Of a stretch of 64,000 nucleotides of DNA, positions 60,512-64,000 are shown piece by piece. The stretch comes from Baylisascaris procyonis (lineage: Eukaryota; Nematoda; Chromadorea; Rhabditida; Ascarididae). The DNA lies in NCBI GenBank assembly GCA_037389465.1, contig JAZARR010000172.1, positions 2,294,001-2,358,000 on the forward strand, read 5' to 3'. Position numbers and translations under genes: made by a program. A model generated the notes under the pieces. It searched no databases, was not told the DNA's origin, and saw only the letters and a list, made by a program, of their open reading frames with translations. Within the stretch, counting starts at the first letter, position 1, and every line of letters begins with the position of its first letter.

Positions 60512-62506
60512 TCAATCACAACAAAGACAGCATACACATGCCATCGGGAAGCAGATGATGGTGCTAAAATTTGTGACACACAGCAGTGAATATTTATTTA
60601 TTGCTTTCTGAACTACAAACATCACTTCTTTTGATGTTATAATTGTAAAAAAAAAGCTCTATAAATATGATTTCGCTCAGTTAGTGGCAGGTATGCCTAA
60701 TCACATTTGAGAGTAAACTTTGCTTCAATACGGAGTCCTGATTTCTGGCCTTGGTAAACTTATCCGCAAATTATCATAAAACGGGATCAAATTTTACTTA
60801 TCATTATACGTAAACTGATAAGGAATAAAATGATAAAATAATAAACGCCCAGTGGCTCTCTAATACTATCGTACGTTGAATAAAGTTGAACTGTGAAATA
60901 AGAATATGATAGCCTTTTAAAACTTATACTAACTTATGCAATAAACTTCACTTAAAGCACTAGCCGGAAGATAATTGCGAGAGCTTATATTACAGAGGTG
61001 CGAAAACGATCGTTTATTACTGGTACCAAAAAGAAAATCAAACACAAATCTTGGACATCCATACTGCCACTCATACCATAAAGAAGGAAGAATACTCGCA
61101 AGTGTTCTACGAAAATAATATTAGCTTATTAGCAGCTTCAACCAAGCTTAGATGCTAGACGTGAATGCGACATTGTATGAGTTGTTAGCGAATCACAGAA
61201 TATATCAAAGAATTGCAGAATTCTAACTACCAGTAACAAAGAGAGACAACCGATACTTGAGATGAAAGACACCAAAACATAGTCGACAACAACAGACAAC
61301 CGGTAGATGCTTAATGGGACAAACACCACGAAACGACCGACAACAACAGACAAGTGACACCTCAGCGAAAGACACTATAATATAGCCAACGACTTTCAAC
61401 TGCATGGGTGAGGAGGTAGCGGCGAGGGAAGTGGGGAGGAAGAGGAAAAGGAAAATACATCAGAGCGTGACAAAAAACGTTGGAAACCGACTGCAGTAGT
61501 ATGACAAAAATGTAACCTAAATCAGATGCTTGCTGAAAAATGTGGAACGAGCGAAATTTATGCGAAGTTATAGCATCAGTCAGTCACATATGAATGGAAT
61601 AAGATATGCACTTGCGAATGCCTAAAGATTATAAATAAGGGATAGATCAAATATTCGAATTAACTTATTGACGTAGTTGATCACTGTCAATATTTTATCG
61701 CACCTCGACGTGTATGGAAAATCTGTGTCGATCCAATACTGTAGATCAAATATTTCGCCACTCCACTATGAGCAGCAGCCCTATCGTCTTCAACTTAGTA
61801 GATCAAACATTCTTTAGAATCCTCAGAGACTTTGTTCACAAATTAGATGAAAGACTTCTTCCGTGTGCATCTCGAATATGGTTGTCGTATACATCAAATG
61901 GTGGGCGAAATCAGCGAGAGATCAAACATTTCTCTTTTCTTACCACGATTGAAATCCGTACGCTTCATCACACATCGGTGCACCTTCTATCCGGTGTAAA
62001 TTTGGAACTCCGCCAATAACTGGACACCGAAAAGAAGAATAAAGCTGTCAAACACATAGACTTGATGAATCTACTTTGAGCACCTCCCCCTTGCCCACCC
62101 ATCTACCGTGAAAGTGGCATCGATGAACACCAATGAATGCATTCCAAGGCATCAAATCTCTTTTGATGATCCAAAAGCGCAGAGAAGTTTAGATCAAAAT
62201 TCGTAGTTAACAACTCTCGTAATTTAGTAACTCTTGAAATATGTTAAATAGTTGCCTATGAATAACTTCGATCTGAAACTGCTGCACTCACTTTTTTAGA
62301 AAATTTATAGTAAAAATAACTAAAAATAATGAATTAGTCTACACCTATAGGGATGTCACAAAATATTGTGAGATCATATTACAACCTTTGTTCTATCAGT
62401 TGGTAAATAAAAGGGTTTTACTTTTGCATTTATTTGCCACTCCATATGATGGTTGTCCAGAACTTATCTGTCGTTGGGCAATGATTTGTTCAAACACACT
62501 TCCCAT
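60512..62506 (-). CDS. Possible small cysteine-rich membrane-associated protein (59 aa)
   Basis: Three exons (62506-62422, 61986-61944 and 60563-60512) whose phases close exactly to a 59-residue protein. The ATG lies five bases after a CTAACAG acceptor-like site. The N-terminal half is polar (MGSVFEQIIAQRQISSGQPS), the middle has KCKKGAPMCDEAYGF, and the C-terminus is CTIICFPMACVCCLCCD then TGA. Nine cysteines are present, seven of them in a hydrophobic C-terminal segment, as in cysteine-rich transmembrane (CYSTM-like) or palmitoylated tail proteins. The comparison is by composition only. The 43-base middle exon has a weak acceptor, and the last exon overlaps an alternative plus-strand reading, so the model is tentative. 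Intron 2 contains a tandem repeat. Confidence 0.4.
61241..61392. repeat. Imperfect tandem repeat, about 54-bp period
   Basis: The exact 16-mer CGACAACAACAGACAA occurs at 61284 and 61338, 54 bases apart. Flanking AAAGACACC/AAACACCAC/AAAGACACT words define about three degenerate units. It lies in an intron of the tentative small gene. No protein was recognised in it. Confidence 0.7.
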
Positions 62507-64000
62507 ATTCTCTGTTAGCAGCAGACGCGGAAGACCGTACACGCTTATTCAACTTTACATCCATAACAAGCACCTCTCCCTCCCTCTCGCCCTATCCCCC
62601 CCACAGATGTCAAAAACTACCTATCTTCACGCCAAACATCACTTTTATCATAGCTAACCGATAGCGATGTTTGTATATTGCTGAGGTAACCTCTTAGATG
62701 TTAACCTTAACAACTTATAACTTTAATTTTGGCTTTAGGAAAAGGAAAAAGTAATGTTAACTTTAACTTCAACCTTTAATAAACCCTTCATAGTACAAAT
62801 ATGATGTCTGTAACATAAATAAAACATCAATTTACATTAAGTGTGCTAATTTTCTTATTTAGTATGATATACTTTAAAAAATTTGCACACCTCAGCAGCA
62901 GAATTCATTTAACAATGGCTGACTGACAAGCAAAATCGGATGAAGTGAGCGAGAATCTTTTCAATTATTAATTATCAAAGATAAAAAATAAAAAAAATCT
63001 ACCTAAATGACTTTCATCTAAGGATACGTTCGAATAAAGCAAAAAAGAAAACAATCGAATTAAATAAGGAATTAATAAAAAAGACATTGGTGATACGCAT
63101 CACAAAATTTCTTAGCAAAGTTTGTATATCTATTATATATTTGACAACCTTTAAAATTAAGGGGAATAAGCCAAAGTTTTTACCTATTTAACTAATCGAC
63201 CAAATTCCTCAGCAAATTCAATCGATCCAACCGCTTTTCGAAATATTCTACAATAAGATTTTGGATAAATTGCTAGCTTATCCAAAAATTACCATAATAT
63301 GTTCGGTCTGTGATGACGAATCGATAGAGCCGATGTTCAATACAAATTGCTTGAGAACTCAATTAGTTTTCATTCGATTTCCTCTCCACACCTATTCATT
63401 AAAGTTGAAGGCGAAAAATGAACGTGTATAGATTTCGATCGTCAGTACATTCACCTGAGTAATCAATAATAATTCTCTATTCCCTTGCATAGATTTTCGA
63501 ATCAATTAAGAAATCAATATTATCATGATTTGTATCGTTATCTTCACCACATTCACCTGCAGTCGCTTTGAACATTAAACTAGAAAAGGATGAATGCTCT
63601 GATCGAAGAGGAGACAGAAAGGTGATCAGAAAGTTTATTAGAGACGCCGACGATTTGCAAATGCGTCATTCATTTTTTTTAGTACTTAATTTTCATATCG
63701 TTCGCGTCCATCTCTGTTGTATTTTGTGCACTCTATTCCAGATGGAATTTGAATATCATTGCATTGGAGAACGATTGCAGCTTGACAACTTATAAATGTA
63801 CGGTCAATAATGAAACGCCACAATTTAACAATCATATGTAAGCTGTTCTCAAAATTTTATTTAAATTTCGAAGCATAAGGATATAATTGAATTTCTATGG
63901 TTTGATGGATTTTTCTATACTTAGTGGAAAATGATTTATGGAATTAAATTTTATTGATCACGAATTCGATCACTTATTGACCATGTGAATTTTATTGAGC
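62507..64000. other. Right end of window, no recognised gene
   Basis: AT-rich. A plus-strand frame at about 63561-63795 follows a CACCTGCAG acceptor-like site and contains a charged stretch (LEKDECSDRRGDRKVI), but it has no partner exon in the window and is not called. Confidence 0.5.

Noticed and set aside
60490..60588. Plus-strand terminal exon (LRSFSITTKTAYTCHREADD) with a TTATTTCCAG acceptor
   Set aside because: No upstream partner exon was found and it conflicts with the minus-strand exon 60563-60512, whose phase closes with two other exons. Kept only as an alternative reading.
61714..62019. 101-codon ATG-to-stop ORF on the plus strand
   Set aside because: No homology recognised, and it overlaps the minus-strand exon 61986-61944. 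It remains a possible alternative if that model fails.
63561..63795. Plus-strand exon candidate near the right edge
   Set aside because: Acceptor-like CACCTGCAG and charged ORF, but only one exon, no homology and cut by the window end.

Overview
The window reads as AT-rich invertebrate chromosomal DNA, most probably from a nematode. Reasons: compact conserved genes with many introns that end in TTTTCAG- or TTTTAG-like acceptors; several start codons lying 1-10 bases after an acceptor-like sequence, as expected where spliced leaders are added; proteins that are metazoan but strongly diverged; and a background of long (TA)n arrays, (TAAA)n tails and isolated poly-G/poly-purine runs. No bacterial, phage or CRISPR feature was seen. 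The species cannot be named from the sequence.

Layout. 415-3236 (-): 3' part of a protein kinase gene that runs off the left edge. 6747-9528 (+): a complete four-exon Flower/CACFD1-type membrane protein. 13177-21205 (+): a complete twelve-exon TDRD3 gene. 22783-24001 (+): a complete three-exon ISCA1 mitochondrial iron-sulfur scaffold. 26828-29737 (+): a complete five-exon NAA40 (NatD) acetyltransferase. 32472-53316 (-): a thirteen-exon gene for an unrecognised secreted Ser/Gly-rich protein of about 864 residues, with its signal-peptide exon almost 10 kb upstream of the next exon. 59312-62506 (-): an orphan terminal exon and a tentative small cysteine-rich membrane-type protein. The splice phases of the five main complete models were checked by hand and close exactly.

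Mobile DNA is mostly decayed and mostly intronic or next to genes: three 3' fragments of one RTE-type LINE family with (TAAA)n tails (12400-13050, 20915-21003, 46886-47075), a different LINE reverse-transcriptase tail in a Flower intron, and a Ty3/gypsy RNase H remnant in a TDRD3 intron. The neighbouring genes share no pathway: RNA and topoisomerase biology (TDRD3), Fe-S assembly (ISCA1), histone N-terminal acetylation (NAA40) and vesicle/calcium biology (Flower). They look like ordinary linked housekeeping genes and not an operon, because the gaps between them are 1.5-3.6 kb.

Most noteworthy: a 30-bp triplication of the last ISCA1 splice acceptor that keeps the frame; exon-like ORFs in a TDRD3 intron that would join the next exon in a frame that soon stops; the apparent absence of a UBA domain in this TDRD3; the unidentified secreted protein; and the possible 59-residue cysteine-rich microprotein.
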